DNA of 64,000 nt, from contig FMTX01000012.1 of NCBI GenBank assembly GCA_900100895.1, positions 1-64,000 of the forward strand, read 5' to 3'. Of this stretch, positions 40,430 to 49,993 are shown piece after piece. The translations under genes were made by a program, and so were the position numbers. Numbering within the stretch: the stretch's first letter is position 1; each line of letters begins with the position of its first letter. This stretch comes from Lachnospiraceae bacterium YSD2013 (lineage in GTDB: Bacteria > Bacillota > Clostridia > Lachnospirales > Lachnospiraceae). The notes beneath the pieces are model-generated. The model had not been told where the DNA came from, ran no database searches, and saw only the letters and a program-made list of their open reading frames with translations.

Positions 40430-42820
40430 ATGGCAAAACTTGAAGTTCAAGAAAAAGACGGTAAAATTTACGCACCTTTACGTGGCAAATGGCTGGTTGC
40501 AAAACCGGAAGAAAAAGTTCGCCAGAAGTATATAACTATTCTGGTCAATGAATATGGATATTCCCTTGACCAGATGGATCAGGAACTGAAGGTGAACAGT
40601 TCAAAGCGTGGAAGTGGTAAAGCAAGGGCTGATATTGTCATCTGGAAAAGCAAAAAAGATAAAGATGATCAGAAATCAGCTTTCATTGTAGTTGAATGCA
40701 AAGCAGAAAATGTAAAAATACATGTTGAGGACTACTATCAGGGATTTAATTATGCCTCATGGGCACATGCGGAGTTCTTTATTACAACAAATGAGAAAGA
40801 AACTAAATATTTCAATGTTGATCCTGCTTATCTTCCGCAGAAGCTTGAGGAAGTTGTAGCTATTCCGTCTGCCCAGGATGCTAATGATGCAAGAAAAATA
40901 GAACAAATCAAGAATCAGACAAAGACATTTACACGTGAAGAGTTTACGAAAACGCTAAGGGCCTGTCATAACATCATACGCAACAACGATAAACTGTCTC
41001 CGGAAGCAGCATTTGATGAAATCAGTAAATTGCTCTTTATGAAGATACGTTATGAGCGACAAAATGCCGGGATGAAAGTATTTACGCGAAAAGAATACGA
41101 ATCTGAGCGTGAAAATTATGAAAAAAATGTTCGCCCAGGCTTAAAGGCTGCTGGAATTGACCAACCTTATATGCAAAATCTTTTTGCTACAACCAAGGTT
41201 GAATATAAGGATGATCGTCTTTTTGAAGATGCAGATGAAATAAAAATTCGCGAAAACAGCTTTGTTCAGATCCTTGAGAAATTGGAAAGTTACAATCTTT
41301 CCGATACGCAGGATGATGTCAAAGGTATCGCATTTGAACAATTTCTCGGCACTACATTCCGTGGTGAACTTGGCCAGTTCTTTACACCAAGAACTATTGT
41401 TGATTTCATGACTGAAATTCTCGATCCCCAGGAAGGAGAAGTTATATGTGATCCGACTTGTGGATCTGGCGGATTTTTAATTAAAGCTTTTGAATACGTT
41501 CGTGAAAAGATAGAACAAGACATTTTGAAACAGAAAGATACTCTTCGGGCAGAGCTTGAAGGCGATGACTATGACTCAAAATCTGACGATGAACAAGCAA
41601 GCATCTCCGACGAAATAACCAGAATGCAGTCAACTTTGAATAGTGAATTAGATACACATCACGAGGAAAGTCGAATGTATAAGCTTTCCAGAAGCTGCAT
41701 ATACGGTGCCGATGCAAACCCTCGAATGGCTCGCACTTCGAAAATGAATATGATTATGCATGGTGATGGACACGGTGGGGTACATCATCACGACGGTTTG
41801 CTTAATGTAAATGGGATCTTTGAGGAACGTTTTGATGTCATCCTTACAAATCCGCCATTTGGTCAGAACGTCGATAAAAATCAGCTAATAACTGAGGCAG
41901 ATAAATATACTGATGAAGAAATGAAGAAAAAATATCTTCGCCAATATGGGGATGCATACAAAGAAGCTCTAAGACAAGTTGATGACAATATTGGTAAACC
42001 GCTTGTTTCACTATTTGATATGGGAAGCATTTCTACTCTTACAGAAGTAATGTTTATGGAGAGATGCCTTCGACTTCTTAAAAAAGGAGGCCGTATGGGT
42101 ATGGTTCTTCCTGAAGGCGTGCTAAATAATAAAAATCTTGCTGCAGTCAGAGAGTATTTTGAAGGCAGAGCGAAAATCATATTAATCTGTTCTATTCCTC
42201 AGGATGTGTTTATTGCAGCAGGTGCGACAGTAAAACCAAGTCTTGTGTTTATGAAGCGTTTTACAGCCGAAGAGGAGCAGGTTTATGCGAAGTGCAAAAT
42301 AGACGCCCTTGCTGAAGTAACTGCTTTGCATCAAGGCGAAATAGACGCGTTAAATGACAGAATTGCACATGATGAATCTGAAGAGTTGGTTTTAGCTTCT
42401 AATCTTAGCTCTGCCAAGGATCGTCTCAAGACAGTGCATAAAGAAATGGGTGATGTTGCCTCTGTGCAGGCAGAAATTGGGCAAATTAAGCAAATGCAGA
42501 AAAACTATAAAGTTGATAAAAGGGAGGCTGTAAAGCTACTGGACGAATTAGAGAAGCAGCTTAATGAAGAAGCTAAAACTGTTGTTAAGAGAATGTTTGA
42601 TTATGACATTCCGATAGCGAAAGTTGATGATGCAGGAATTACTACTACTGGCGCAGCTTCTGACGGTAATCAGTTACCAACACTTGTCGAAGAATATAAG
42701 AAATATCGTAAGGATAACGCTTTATGGGTAGTGCAGAAACAATCAATTACTTATAAGCAGAATGCAGATGGTGTGTATTGCAGAATTGTTGGTGATAAGG
42801 AGGAAGTAATTAATGAATAG
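40430..42820 (+). CDS. Restriction-modification fusion: HsdR-type nuclease plus N6-adenine methylase (BcgI-A-like)
   Basis: A 796-residue protein. The N-terminal domain has RADIVIW (Asp68) and FIVVECKAEN (Glu89, Lys91), the PD-(D/E)XK set of the HsdR N-terminal nuclease. A methylase follows: FTPRTIVDFM and DPTCGSGGF near residues 315-347 (SAM motif), and TNPPFGQN near 472 (motif IV, N6-adenine). The last 200 residues are coiled coil. With the S gene overlapping its end by 8 bp, this fits a BcgI-type arrangement, where one subunit cuts and methylates and the other gives specificity. No translocase motor is present. Confidence 0.85.
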   Translation: MAKLEVQEKDGKIYAPLRGKWLVAKPEEKVRQKYITILVNEYGYSLDQMDQELKVNSSKRGSGKARADIVIWKSKKDKDDQKSAFIVVECKAENVKIHVEDYYQGFNYASWAHAEFFITTNEKETKYFNVDPAYLPQKLEEVVAIPSAQDANDARKIEQIKNQTKTFTREEFTKTLRACHNIIRNNDKLSPEAAFDEISKLLFMKIRYERQNAGMKVFTRKEYESERENYEKNVRPGLKAAGIDQPYMQNLFATTKVEYKDDRLFEDADEIKIRENSFVQILEKLESYNLSDTQDDVKGIAFEQFLGTTFRGELGQFFTPRTIVDFMTEILDPQEGEVICDPTCGSGGFLIKAFEYVREKIEQDILKQKDTLRAELEGDDYDSKSDDEQASISDEITRMQSTLNSELDTHHEESRMYKLSRSCIYGADANPRMARTSKMNMIMHGDGHGGVHHHDGLLNVNGIFEERFDVILTNPPFGQNVDKNQLITEADKYTDEEMKKKYLRQYGDAYKEALRQVDDNIGKPLVSLFDMGSISTLTEVMFMERCLRLLKKGGRMGMVLPEGVLNNKNLAAVREYFEGRAKIILICSIPQDVFIAAGATVKPSLVFMKRFTAEEEQVYAKCKIDALAEVTALHQGEIDALNDRIAHDESEELVLASNLSSAKDRLKTVHKEMGDVASVQAEIGQIKQMQKNYKVDKREAVKLLDELEKQLNEEAKTVVKRMFDYDIPIAKVDDAGITTTGAASDGNQLPTLVEEYKKYRKDNALWVVQKQSITYKQNADGVYCRIVGDKEEVINE

Positions 42821-44195
42821 TGAGAAAAAGTTACTTTCTACCACGCTTTTTTCAAGCATTACTCAGTGGGATGTAAAGCAGTTCTTTTTTTCGAAAGTTG
42901 CATCAAATTATCCTGTTGAAAAACTTGGAAAACATTTAATTCATCAAACAACGAAAATACAATTATCAGATTATCCGGATGATGATTTTATAATTCTTGG
43001 TGTATCTAACAAAGTTGGAATGTTTGATGCGGGTATAGAAAAAGGGAAAAAGATAAAGCAGAAGTATCACATAATAAAGGATGATTGGATTGCATATAAT
43101 CCATATCGAATAAATGTTGGTTCTATAGGATTAAAAACATCTGCGCAAAAGGGTGGTTATATTAGTCCTGCTTACGTTGTGTTCAGTTGCAAAGATACGG
43201 TATTACCTGAGTATATATGGCTGATGATGAAGAGTGCCTTTTTCAATAAACTGATAAAAGACTCTACTACGGGTTCAGTTAGACAAACATTGAGATATGA
43301 TAAGTTGGCAGAACTGAAAGCGCCAATACCATCCATAGAGGAACAAAAAAGGATTCTTAGGGAATATCACTCCACGTTAGAAGAAGCTGAAAAAAATAGA
43401 CAATACGGAGATGACTTTGGAGCTAATTTATTACTTGATATCCAGTCAGAGGTATCTAGCTATACTAGAAAAAGCAAAAAAAAGGATAATGAATCTTCGG
43501 TACTTCAAACAGTTTCTTTTTCTTCTGTAAATCGATGGGAAGTTGGTTATACTCTCAAAGAAGGCATTTTAGAGGAAATAAACAAGAGCTTTACATGTCC
43601 ATCATTAGCTATCTCGGAAATACCTCAAGAGTCGTTATTTGGATTATCTATTAAGGCTTCTGAGACACAAGAAGATGGTATGATACCGATGCTTAGAATG
43701 TCTAACATAGTCAATGGAGAGATTGATTATAATGAATTAAAGTATCTTCCATACGAATGTGCTGTTACGGATAAGGACAAAGATAAATGGCTACTAAAAG
43801 ATGGTGATTTTCTTGTTGTAAGAACAAATGGTAGTAAAGATTTGGTTGGTAAAGCTGCGACATTTCATAGTGACGACACATATACGTATGCGTCATATCT
43901 TATTAGATATCGATTTGATACTTCGGTTGTGTTGCCAGAATATGTAAATATTCTTTTCCGCACAACAATTGTTCGTGACCAAATTGCTGTAATGCGTAGG
44001 CAAGGTGGTGGACAGTATAATTTGAATAGTGATGAGATAGGAGCAATAAGGATTCCGGTTCCATCAATTTCAGAGCAACAGGCCATTATTGATAGGTTTA
44101 ATGCTACAAAGGATGGTGCAAGGAAATATTACGAACAGTCAAAAGCATTGACTATCCAAGCAGAGACGAATTTTGAAAAAAACGTGTTTCTATAA
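42813..44195 (+). CDS. Specificity subunit with two target-recognition domains
   Basis: A 460-residue HsdS/BcgI-B-type protein. Two halves each end in the conserved helical junction: APIPSIEEQKRILREYHS near residue 170-187 and RIPVPSISEQQAIIDRF near 412-428, so there are two target-recognition domains for a split site. It overlaps the fusion gene by 8 bp and would join it in one complex. AGGAGG precedes the ATG. It shares little visible similarity with the S genes of the type I system at 46.6-51.2 kb, so the two systems should read different sites. Confidence 0.85.
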   Translation: MNSEKKLLSTTLFSSITQWDVKQFFFSKVASNYPVEKLGKHLIHQTTKIQLSDYPDDDFIILGVSNKVGMFDAGIEKGKKIKQKYHIIKDDWIAYNPYRINVGSIGLKTSAQKGGYISPAYVVFSCKDTVLPEYIWLMMKSAFFNKLIKDSTTGSVRQTLRYDKLAELKAPIPSIEEQKRILREYHSTLEEAEKNRQYGDDFGANLLLDIQSEVSSYTRKSKKKDNESSVLQTVSFSSVNRWEVGYTLKEGILEEINKSFTCPSLAISEIPQESLFGLSIKASETQEDGMIPMLRMSNIVNGEIDYNELKYLPYECAVTDKDKDKWLLKDGDFLVVRTNGSKDLVGKAATFHSDDTYTYASYLIRYRFDTSVVLPEYVNILFRTTIVRDQIAVMRRQGGGQYNLNSDEIGAIRIPVPSISEQQAIIDRFNATKDGARKYYEQSKALTIQAETNFEKNVFL

Positions 44196-44232
44196 TGCAA
44201 AAAGGATAATAGAATGTAAAGGATACATACAT

Positions 44233-45999
44233 ATGCGTTTAATAAATTTACAAGTACAAGGTTATAAGAATCTTCAGAACATAAACATTGATTTTTTAAA
44301 AAGTGACGGACAAACACTGCTTGTTGGAACGAACGGCTCTGGAAAAAGTAATTTGCTTGAAGTGCTTAGTGCGATTTTTTCCGCACTGTATGAAAACAAT
44401 AGAAAAGTAGAACCAGAGTTTAAATTTGTATTGTGTTACGAGAAGGATAGGCCGGAAGAAATTAATGTAGATTTGGGCGAAAAGATTAAAGTTCGTATCG
44501 ACAACAATGACGGTTCTCTATCGGTTGCATATAGCAAACTTTCAGAAGATAACTATACTACTGTAAGCCCGGATGAATGGTTATCTTTGATGCCTGACCA
44601 TGTTATTGCTGTATATAGTGGCGAGGAAGACCGCTTGTGGCAACATTACTACTTTTCATCGTATAACAAGTATAACAAGCAGTACTTGGAAGGAAAAAAA
44701 GCATATCAAGAAGAGCGTATGATTTTCCTGAATCATTACTATTGGGAACTTTTAGCAAGTATTCTGGCAGTTGACGACATCAGTGATCATAACGCATTTG
44801 TAAGTGATGTCTTGGGATTAAAAAGTATTACTGGAATCAAACTTACCTTTGACGTAAACAAAATCAAAAGAAATAAGAATGACAGAGCGAGAACAATCAT
44901 CAATCTGTTAAATCCAGACGAAAAGGATGAAGTTATAGTGAGTCTGGACAAATATCACGAAGCTTTGGAATTCTCTGGATTTGAAAAAAACTTTTTGTTT
45001 GACATGTCTGTCCTGACATTACATAAAGATTTTAAGATTATAACTGGACTTAAAATACTTTGTGATGGAGAAATTCAGATAGAAAGTCTTTCAGAAGGAG
45101 AGAAAAAATTACTGCTGATATATTCTGCAATAAATATTCCTGCTGGTGAAAATTTATATTTGTTTGATGAGCCAGATGCACATCTTCATGAAGGAAGAAA
45201 ACATGAAATTTATGATTTGATGCAAACGGATTCAAAAAGTGATTTTGTTGTTTCGAGCCATTCTCCTACTCTAACGAGTTTGTTTAACTATAATAAAGTT
45301 TTATTTGTAAAGAACGAACATGGCAGTTGCGTAATAGAGAATGGAGACATAGCTAAAGTTATTTCGGAAATAACAAATTCTGAATGGAATTATATAGATC
45401 ATACTTTGGTTATGGATTCAACTCGTCCATTGATCATAACTGAAGGAGATGGTGATGTTAAGTATATAAAAAAAGCGATCTCTGAGTTGGAACAGAACGA
45501 TACTAAATACTCAGAGCTGAAAGATGTAGATTTTTTGCATTGTGGTGGGGCACTTAGCGTTGAAAACACGATAAATGAATTGAAAACCTTTCTGCCAAAT
45601 GATAAGAAGATAATAGCAGTTTTTGATAGAGACAACGGAGGCCTTGATGGATTAAAAAAAGTCACTGGCAAGACTAATATTGGAAAAGGCAGTAAAAAGT
45701 GTTTTAAAGAGCAAAATGTTTGTTCGCTAATGCTTCCGATAAAGGAAGGATATACAGCATCAGATTTTGTTATAGAAGATTATTTTTCAGAAAAGTTAAA
45801 AAAAGATCTGGCACAACAAGAAATAGATAATTCTACAGGTGAATTTAATAATTTGCCAGGCGATATCAAAAAGATTGTAAAAAAAAGGTTAGCTGACAGA
45901 TTGGATAGTTACAGCGCTCAAGAATTGAGGGGTTTTTCTGTTTTGCTAGATAAGCTAATAAAGATTGTTGATGAAACTGAAGCGTTCGTCAATGTGTAA
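44233..45999 (+). CDS. OLD-type ATPase-TOPRIM nuclease
   Basis: A 588-residue protein with an SMC/ABC-like ATPase followed by a TOPRIM domain. Walker A is GTNGSGKS (32-39), the signature ESLSEGEKK is near 285-293, Walker B LYLFDEPDAHLHE near 308-320, and the H-loop VVSSHSP near 338. From about 400 the TOPRIM part shows PLIITEGDGDVKYI and IIAVFDRDNGG. OLD and Gabija GajA nucleases and PARIS proteins use this pairing in phage defence. It follows the S gene closely, as an add-on to the BcgI-like system. The ATG at 44233 is preferred over a start at 44173. Confidence 0.82.
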   Translation: MRLINLQVQGYKNLQNINIDFLKSDGQTLLVGTNGSGKSNLLEVLSAIFSALYENNRKVEPEFKFVLCYEKDRPEEINVDLGEKIKVRIDNNDGSLSVAYSKLSEDNYTTVSPDEWLSLMPDHVIAVYSGEEDRLWQHYYFSSYNKYNKQYLEGKKAYQEERMIFLNHYYWELLASILAVDDISDHNAFVSDVLGLKSITGIKLTFDVNKIKRNKNDRARTIINLLNPDEKDEVIVSLDKYHEALEFSGFEKNFLFDMSVLTLHKDFKIITGLKILCDGEIQIESLSEGEKKLLLIYSAINIPAGENLYLFDEPDAHLHEGRKHEIYDLMQTDSKSDFVVSSHSPTLTSLFNYNKVLFVKNEHGSCVIENGDIAKVISEITNSEWNYIDHTLVMDSTRPLIITEGDGDVKYIKKAISELEQNDTKYSELKDVDFLHCGGALSVENTINELKTFLPNDKKIIAVFDRDNGGLDGLKKVTGKTNIGKGSKKCFKEQNVCSLMLPIKEGYTASDFVIEDYFSEKLKKDLAQQEIDNSTGEFNNLPGDIKKIVKKRLADRLDSYSAQELRGFSVLLDKLIKIVDETEAFVNV

Positions 46000-46047
46000 A
46001 AAGGCGAGACTAAAGGAACCTTTCTGTAATAATAAATTAGGCAAATA

Positions 46048-46086
46048 GGTCTTCTATGATATTTCAAAAATCATAGAGGGCCTTTC
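46048..46086 (+). terminator. Terminator after the OLD-type gene
   Basis: GGTCTTCTATGAT pairs with ATCATAGAGGGCC (one G-U, one mismatch) and is followed by TTTCT. Confidence 0.65.
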
Positions 46087-46560
46087 TATTAAGGAAAAGC
46101 ATAAGAAATAGTACACAATTTTCTGATGACGGATATAAAGAGAGCTGCCATTCAACAATTTCTTCAAGAATACGACATTACTCAAAGAAAGGATAATCAA
46201 ACTTTGGATGCCCTAAAAACTCAACCGATGCGGTTGAGTTTTTTTCACGGCCGTAACATTATGCAAACTAGACAGGCGCCATTAGGTACATTTATAGGTC
46301 ATATATAAATCCATAATATTGTCCAGAACATGCGTACGAAAACCTGTACTGCTATTGGGACAACGAGTATGCTAGGCTTAAGATTAAGTAATAAAAGAGT
46401 ATAAGAAGAAAACAATGATTTGTATTTGGAAACTTATATGGGAAGAGTATGAAATGCTTTTAATTGGATAAATAGAAGGGCGTGAATCAAAGGGAAAAGC
46501 TACAGGAAAATGCGGCCTGACATGCAAGTTCTATAAGAAGTGCAAAAAACAGACCCAAGA
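46087..46560. other. Gap between the two restriction systems
   Basis: AAAAACTCAACC/GGTTGAGTTTTTTT (46215-46245) is a second strong terminator. Short frames around 46126-46210 and 46335-46393 (the latter reading AYENLYCYWDNEYARLKIK to a stop) look like remnants of lost genes. No intact gene is seen. Confidence 0.45.
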
Positions 46561-46636
46561 TGTAATTTAATTAAATTACACCTTGACAAACAAGAAAGAC
46601 TCCTTTACTATTAAAATGTAATTTAGTTAAATTACA
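46561..46636 (+). promoter_or_regulatory. Promoter flanked by twin 20-bp operators before the type I operon
   Basis: A perfect 20-bp palindrome of half-site TGTAATTTAA lies at 46561-46580 and a near-perfect one (9 of 10 pairs) at 46617-46636. Between them are TTGACA (46583-46588) and TACTAT (46606-46611), 17 bp apart. This is a classic two-operator repressor site. Confidence 0.75.
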
Positions 46637-46650
46637 TGAAAGGAGGCTAA

Positions 46651-47175
46651 ATGGATATAGTCAGACTTGATGAAATAATAGAGTTTAGTTTGGGAAAAAA
46701 CACTACTCGTATTAAAGAGCAAAGTAAGGATATATATACTCCGGAGGACTTTGAACGGGATTTAGCGTGTGGAGACAACGATTGCAATACGTACGGTTGC
46801 ATAATCAATCTAATCAAATCTAAAGCAGCTCCAATTTCGTCAATGACCGAGTCTAAGGTGATAACGCAAAATTTCCTAAAATGCATACTTGATGAGACAA
46901 AGATTCTTCCGTGGTTTTTTTGTTATCAGTTCAATGAGGGAAAAGAGTTGGAACAGCAAATAGCGATGTTTCACCAAGGGACAACGCTAAGTGTGAAAAA
47001 GCTAACAGTTAAGACTATAGGAGATTTAAAGATTAAACTGTTGCCCATAGAGAAACAAAAAGTCATAGGCGATGCTTATAGAAAATCTATACTTCAGCAC
47101 CGACTATATTTGAAACAGGCAGAAGATATACATAATTACACAATGGAAATAATAAGGAAAATTGAGGAGGACTAA
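46651..47175 (+). CDS. Half-size type I specificity-like protein
   Basis: A 174-residue protein with one target-recognition-like domain ending in IKLLPIEKQKVIGDAYRKSI and a C-terminal helix, as in half an HsdS. It precedes hsdM by 2 bp in the same operon. Half S proteins can pair to read symmetrical sites, or might act with the methylase alone. Lacking the second conserved junction, it is not a truncated copy of the two S genes downstream, since its sequence differs. GGAGG precedes the ATG. Confidence 0.7.
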   Translation: MDIVRLDEIIEFSLGKNTTRIKEQSKDIYTPEDFERDLACGDNDCNTYGCIINLIKSKAAPISSMTESKVITQNFLKCILDETKILPWFFCYQFNEGKELEQQIAMFHQGTTLSVKKLTVKTIGDLKIKLLPIEKQKVIGDAYRKSILQHRLYLKQAEDIHNYTMEIIRKIEED

Positions 47176-47177
47176 CA

Positions 47178-48773
47178 ATGGCAGAAAGTAAAGATTTATT
47201 ACAGGTATTATGGAGTGGGGCTGATGAACTTCGTGGAAAGATGGATGCTAATGAGTATAAGACATATTTATTAGGGCTTGTATTCTATAAGTATTTATCA
47301 GATTCATATTTGGCGAAAGTATATGATTTGCTCAACAATGAGGAGCCTGAAAGTCTTGAAGAAGCGCAGAAACAATATGAAGAGGCTTTAAAATCTGAAG
47401 ATGCTGAAGACTTGCTTGAGGAATTGAAGAAGTCTTTACACTATACTTTAGATCCCGACATGACATATGTCAGTATGTTAAAAGATGCAGAGAATAAAAA
47501 GTTTAACAGAGAAAAATTACAGGCAGCATTCAATCGCATCCAAGAATCGGATGAGTTATTTAATGGCTTGTTTGCAGATGTTGATTTGTATTCAAATAGA
47601 CTTGGTACCGGTGATCAGAAGCAAAGCGATACGATTGCCAATGTAATTAAGGTTCTTGACAAGGCAGATTTAATTCATACAAAAGGAGATGTCCTTGGTA
47701 ATGCTTATGAATATCTGATTGGACAATTTGCTTCAGAAACAGGAAAGAAGGCCGGAGAATTCTACACACCTCATGGCCCCGCACAGATTCTTTGTCGCAT
47801 AGCAATGGCAGGACAGGAGAATAAGAAGGGACTTCAGGTATACGATCCTTGTATGGGTTCAGGTTCTTTGATGCTTAGCTGTAAGAATTATTCGAATGAA
47901 CCTGATTATATCAAGTACTATGGACAGGAATTAATGCCGTCTACATACAATCTTGCACGTATGAACATGTTCTTACATGGTGTACTCCCGGAGAACCAGC
48001 ATCTTCGTAATGGTGATACTTTAGATGCAGACTGGCCTACAGATGAAGAGACTGAGTTTGATGCAGTTACTATGAATCCGCCGTACTCGGCAAATTGGTC
48101 TGCTGCAGAAGGTTTTACGAAAGATGATCGTTTTATGGATTATGGAGGAAAACTTGCTCCCAAATCAAAGGCGGATTATGCCTTCTTGTTGCATGGGTTC
48201 TATCATTTGAAACAGACAGGAACTATGGCAATAGTACTGCCTCATGGCGTGTTGTTTAGAGGCGCGTCTGAAGGAGCTATAAGAGAAATCCTTTTAAAGA
48301 ATGGTTCAATATATGCTGTTATAGGGCTTCCTTCAAATATGTTCTATAATACACCAATTCCTACATGTATTATTGTATTAAAAAAGCACAGAGAAGGCCG
48401 TGACGTTCTTTTTATTGATGCTTCTAATCTTTATGAAAAAGATAAAAAGCAGAATGTGATGAATGAAGAGCACATCGATAAGGTTCTTGAATTATATAAA
48501 AACAGAAAGACTGTAGAAAAACAGGCATATTTGGCATCATTTGAAGATATTAAAGCAAACGACTTTAACTTAAACATTCCTCGATACGTTGATACAAGTG
48601 AGGAAGAGGAAGCAGTTGATTTAAAGAGCCTCAGCGCGGAGATAAAAAATACAAACAAGGAAATAAAAGAGGGGAACGCTTTATTGAAGCAGATGCTTGA
48701 AGAACTCACTTTTAATTCTTCGGACACAGAAGGAGCTGTACGCGACTTCATAAGCACTTTGGAGGACTTTTAA
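47178..48773 (+). CDS. hsdM: Type I restriction-modification methylase subunit
   Basis: A 531-residue HsdM. The N-terminal helical domain (LWSGADELRGKMDANEYKTY) is followed by the SAM-binding motif DPCMGSGSLML near residue 225, FYTPHGPAQIL just before it, and the N6-adenine motif MNPPYSANW near 297. It would methylate with two M and one S subunit, and the R subunit completes the nuclease. The stop abuts the ATG of the first hsdS. Length is normal. GAGG precedes the start. Confidence 0.93.
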   Translation: MAESKDLLQVLWSGADELRGKMDANEYKTYLLGLVFYKYLSDSYLAKVYDLLNNEEPESLEEAQKQYEEALKSEDAEDLLEELKKSLHYTLDPDMTYVSMLKDAENKKFNREKLQAAFNRIQESDELFNGLFADVDLYSNRLGTGDQKQSDTIANVIKVLDKADLIHTKGDVLGNAYEYLIGQFASETGKKAGEFYTPHGPAQILCRIAMAGQENKKGLQVYDPCMGSGSLMLSCKNYSNEPDYIKYYGQELMPSTYNLARMNMFLHGVLPENQHLRNGDTLDADWPTDEETEFDAVTMNPPYSANWSAAEGFTKDDRFMDYGGKLAPKSKADYAFLLHGFYHLKQTGTMAIVLPHGVLFRGASEGAIREILLKNGSIYAVIGLPSNMFYNTPIPTCIIVLKKHREGRDVLFIDASNLYEKDKKQNVMNEEHIDKVLELYKNRKTVEKQAYLASFEDIKANDFNLNIPRYVDTSEEEEAVDLKSLSAEIKNTNKEIKEGNALLKQMLEELTFNSSDTEGAVRDFISTLEDF

Positions 48774-49988
48774 ATGGTCAATGTACCCCGAATAAGATTT
48801 AAGCATTTTAGTGATGCTTGGGAACAGCATAAGCTTGGAGACATGCTTGATAGATACGAAGATCCAGTCGAAACACCTCATGATGGATATGAAAGAATTG
48901 GTATAAGAAGTCATGCAAAAGGAGTCTTTCATAGTTATGTCGAACCTGGCAAAGAATTAGATACTGCAAAGATGCATAGAGTGGCAGCGGACAAGTTTAT
49001 TTTGAATATCACTTTTGCCTGGGAACATGCAGTAGCAATTACTGAGGAAGAGGACGCTGGAACCCTTGTATCGCATAGGTTTCCGCAGTTTTCATTCCAT
49101 AAAGATTTGAAGTCACATTTCTTTAAGTTTTTAATGCTGGATCGAAAATTCAGAGAATACCTTGAGTTATGTTCTCCTGGCGGTGCGGGGCGTAATAGAG
49201 TACTCAATATTAACGATATGCTGAAGTATAAAATCAATGTCCCGAGCGTTGAAGAACAGACAAAAATCGGAGAATATTTTGATAATCTTGACAACCTTAT
49301 CACCCTTCATCAGCGTAAGAGTGATGAGACAAAAACCCTTAAGAAATATATGCTTCAAAAAATGTTTCCCCAAAATGGAGAACGAGTTCCTGAAATTCGA
49401 TTTGCAGGATTTACTGGCGATTGGGAACAGCGTAAGTTCTCTGACTTCACTTGGAATGCCGGAAAAAGAAACTCTCAGAACCTTGATTTGGATCCATATG
49501 CTGTTACTAATGACAGAGGTTTTATTCGCCAAAATGAGGCACATGATGAGTTTGGATATATGAAAGATGTTGATAGAAAAGCCTACAATATCGTTATGCC
49601 CAACTCGTTTGCATATAATCCGGCAAGAATAAATGTAGGTTCCATCGGATACTATGAAGGTACTGAAAACGTTATTGTTAGCTCGCTTTATGAGGTGTTT
49701 CAGACAGCAGATTATGTAGATGATAGATTCCTCTGGCATTGGTTTAAGTCTGATATTTTTCCAAAGTGGATTGAGCGACTTCAAGAGGGGAGCGTGCGGT
49801 TATACTTCTATTACGATAAACTTTGCGAATGTAAAATGCTTATGCCGTCTTTACCGGAACAAAGAAAAATCGCAGTGACTTTGGATGAAATTGACAACAT
49901 TATCACCCTTCATCAGTGTAAGTGTGACGAACTGAAAAGTGTAAAAAAATACATGTTGGGAAATATGTTTCCGGAAAATAAAGGATAG
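48774..49988 (+). CDS. hsdS: Type I specificity subunit, copy 1
   Basis: A 404-residue HsdS with two target-recognition domains. Each is preceded by a short conserved start (RIRFKHFSDAWEQHKL; then EIRFAGFTGDWEQRKF near residue 208) and followed by a helical junction (LDNLITLHQRKSDETKTLKK and IDNIITLHQCKCDELKSVKK). The central junction DNA (about 49264-49436) is highly similar to that of the next gene (about 50450-50620), both in the same direction, so recombination could swap the second recognition domains. It directly follows hsdM. Confidence 0.9.
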   Translation: MVNVPRIRFKHFSDAWEQHKLGDMLDRYEDPVETPHDGYERIGIRSHAKGVFHSYVEPGKELDTAKMHRVAADKFILNITFAWEHAVAITEEEDAGTLVSHRFPQFSFHKDLKSHFFKFLMLDRKFREYLELCSPGGAGRNRVLNINDMLKYKINVPSVEEQTKIGEYFDNLDNLITLHQRKSDETKTLKKYMLQKMFPQNGERVPEIRFAGFTGDWEQRKFSDFTWNAGKRNSQNLDLDPYAVTNDRGFIRQNEAHDEFGYMKDVDRKAYNIVMPNSFAYNPARINVGSIGYYEGTENVIVSSLYEVFQTADYVDDRFLWHWFKSDIFPKWIERLQEGSVRLYFYYDKLCECKMLMPSLPEQRKIAVTLDEIDNIITLHQCKCDELKSVKKYMLGNMFPENKG

Positions 49989-49993
49989 ATAGA

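Noticed and set aside
46126-46308. Plus-strand open frame of 60 codons
   Set aside because: A strong terminator (46215-46245) lies inside it and there is no ribosome site; I treat it as remnant sequence.
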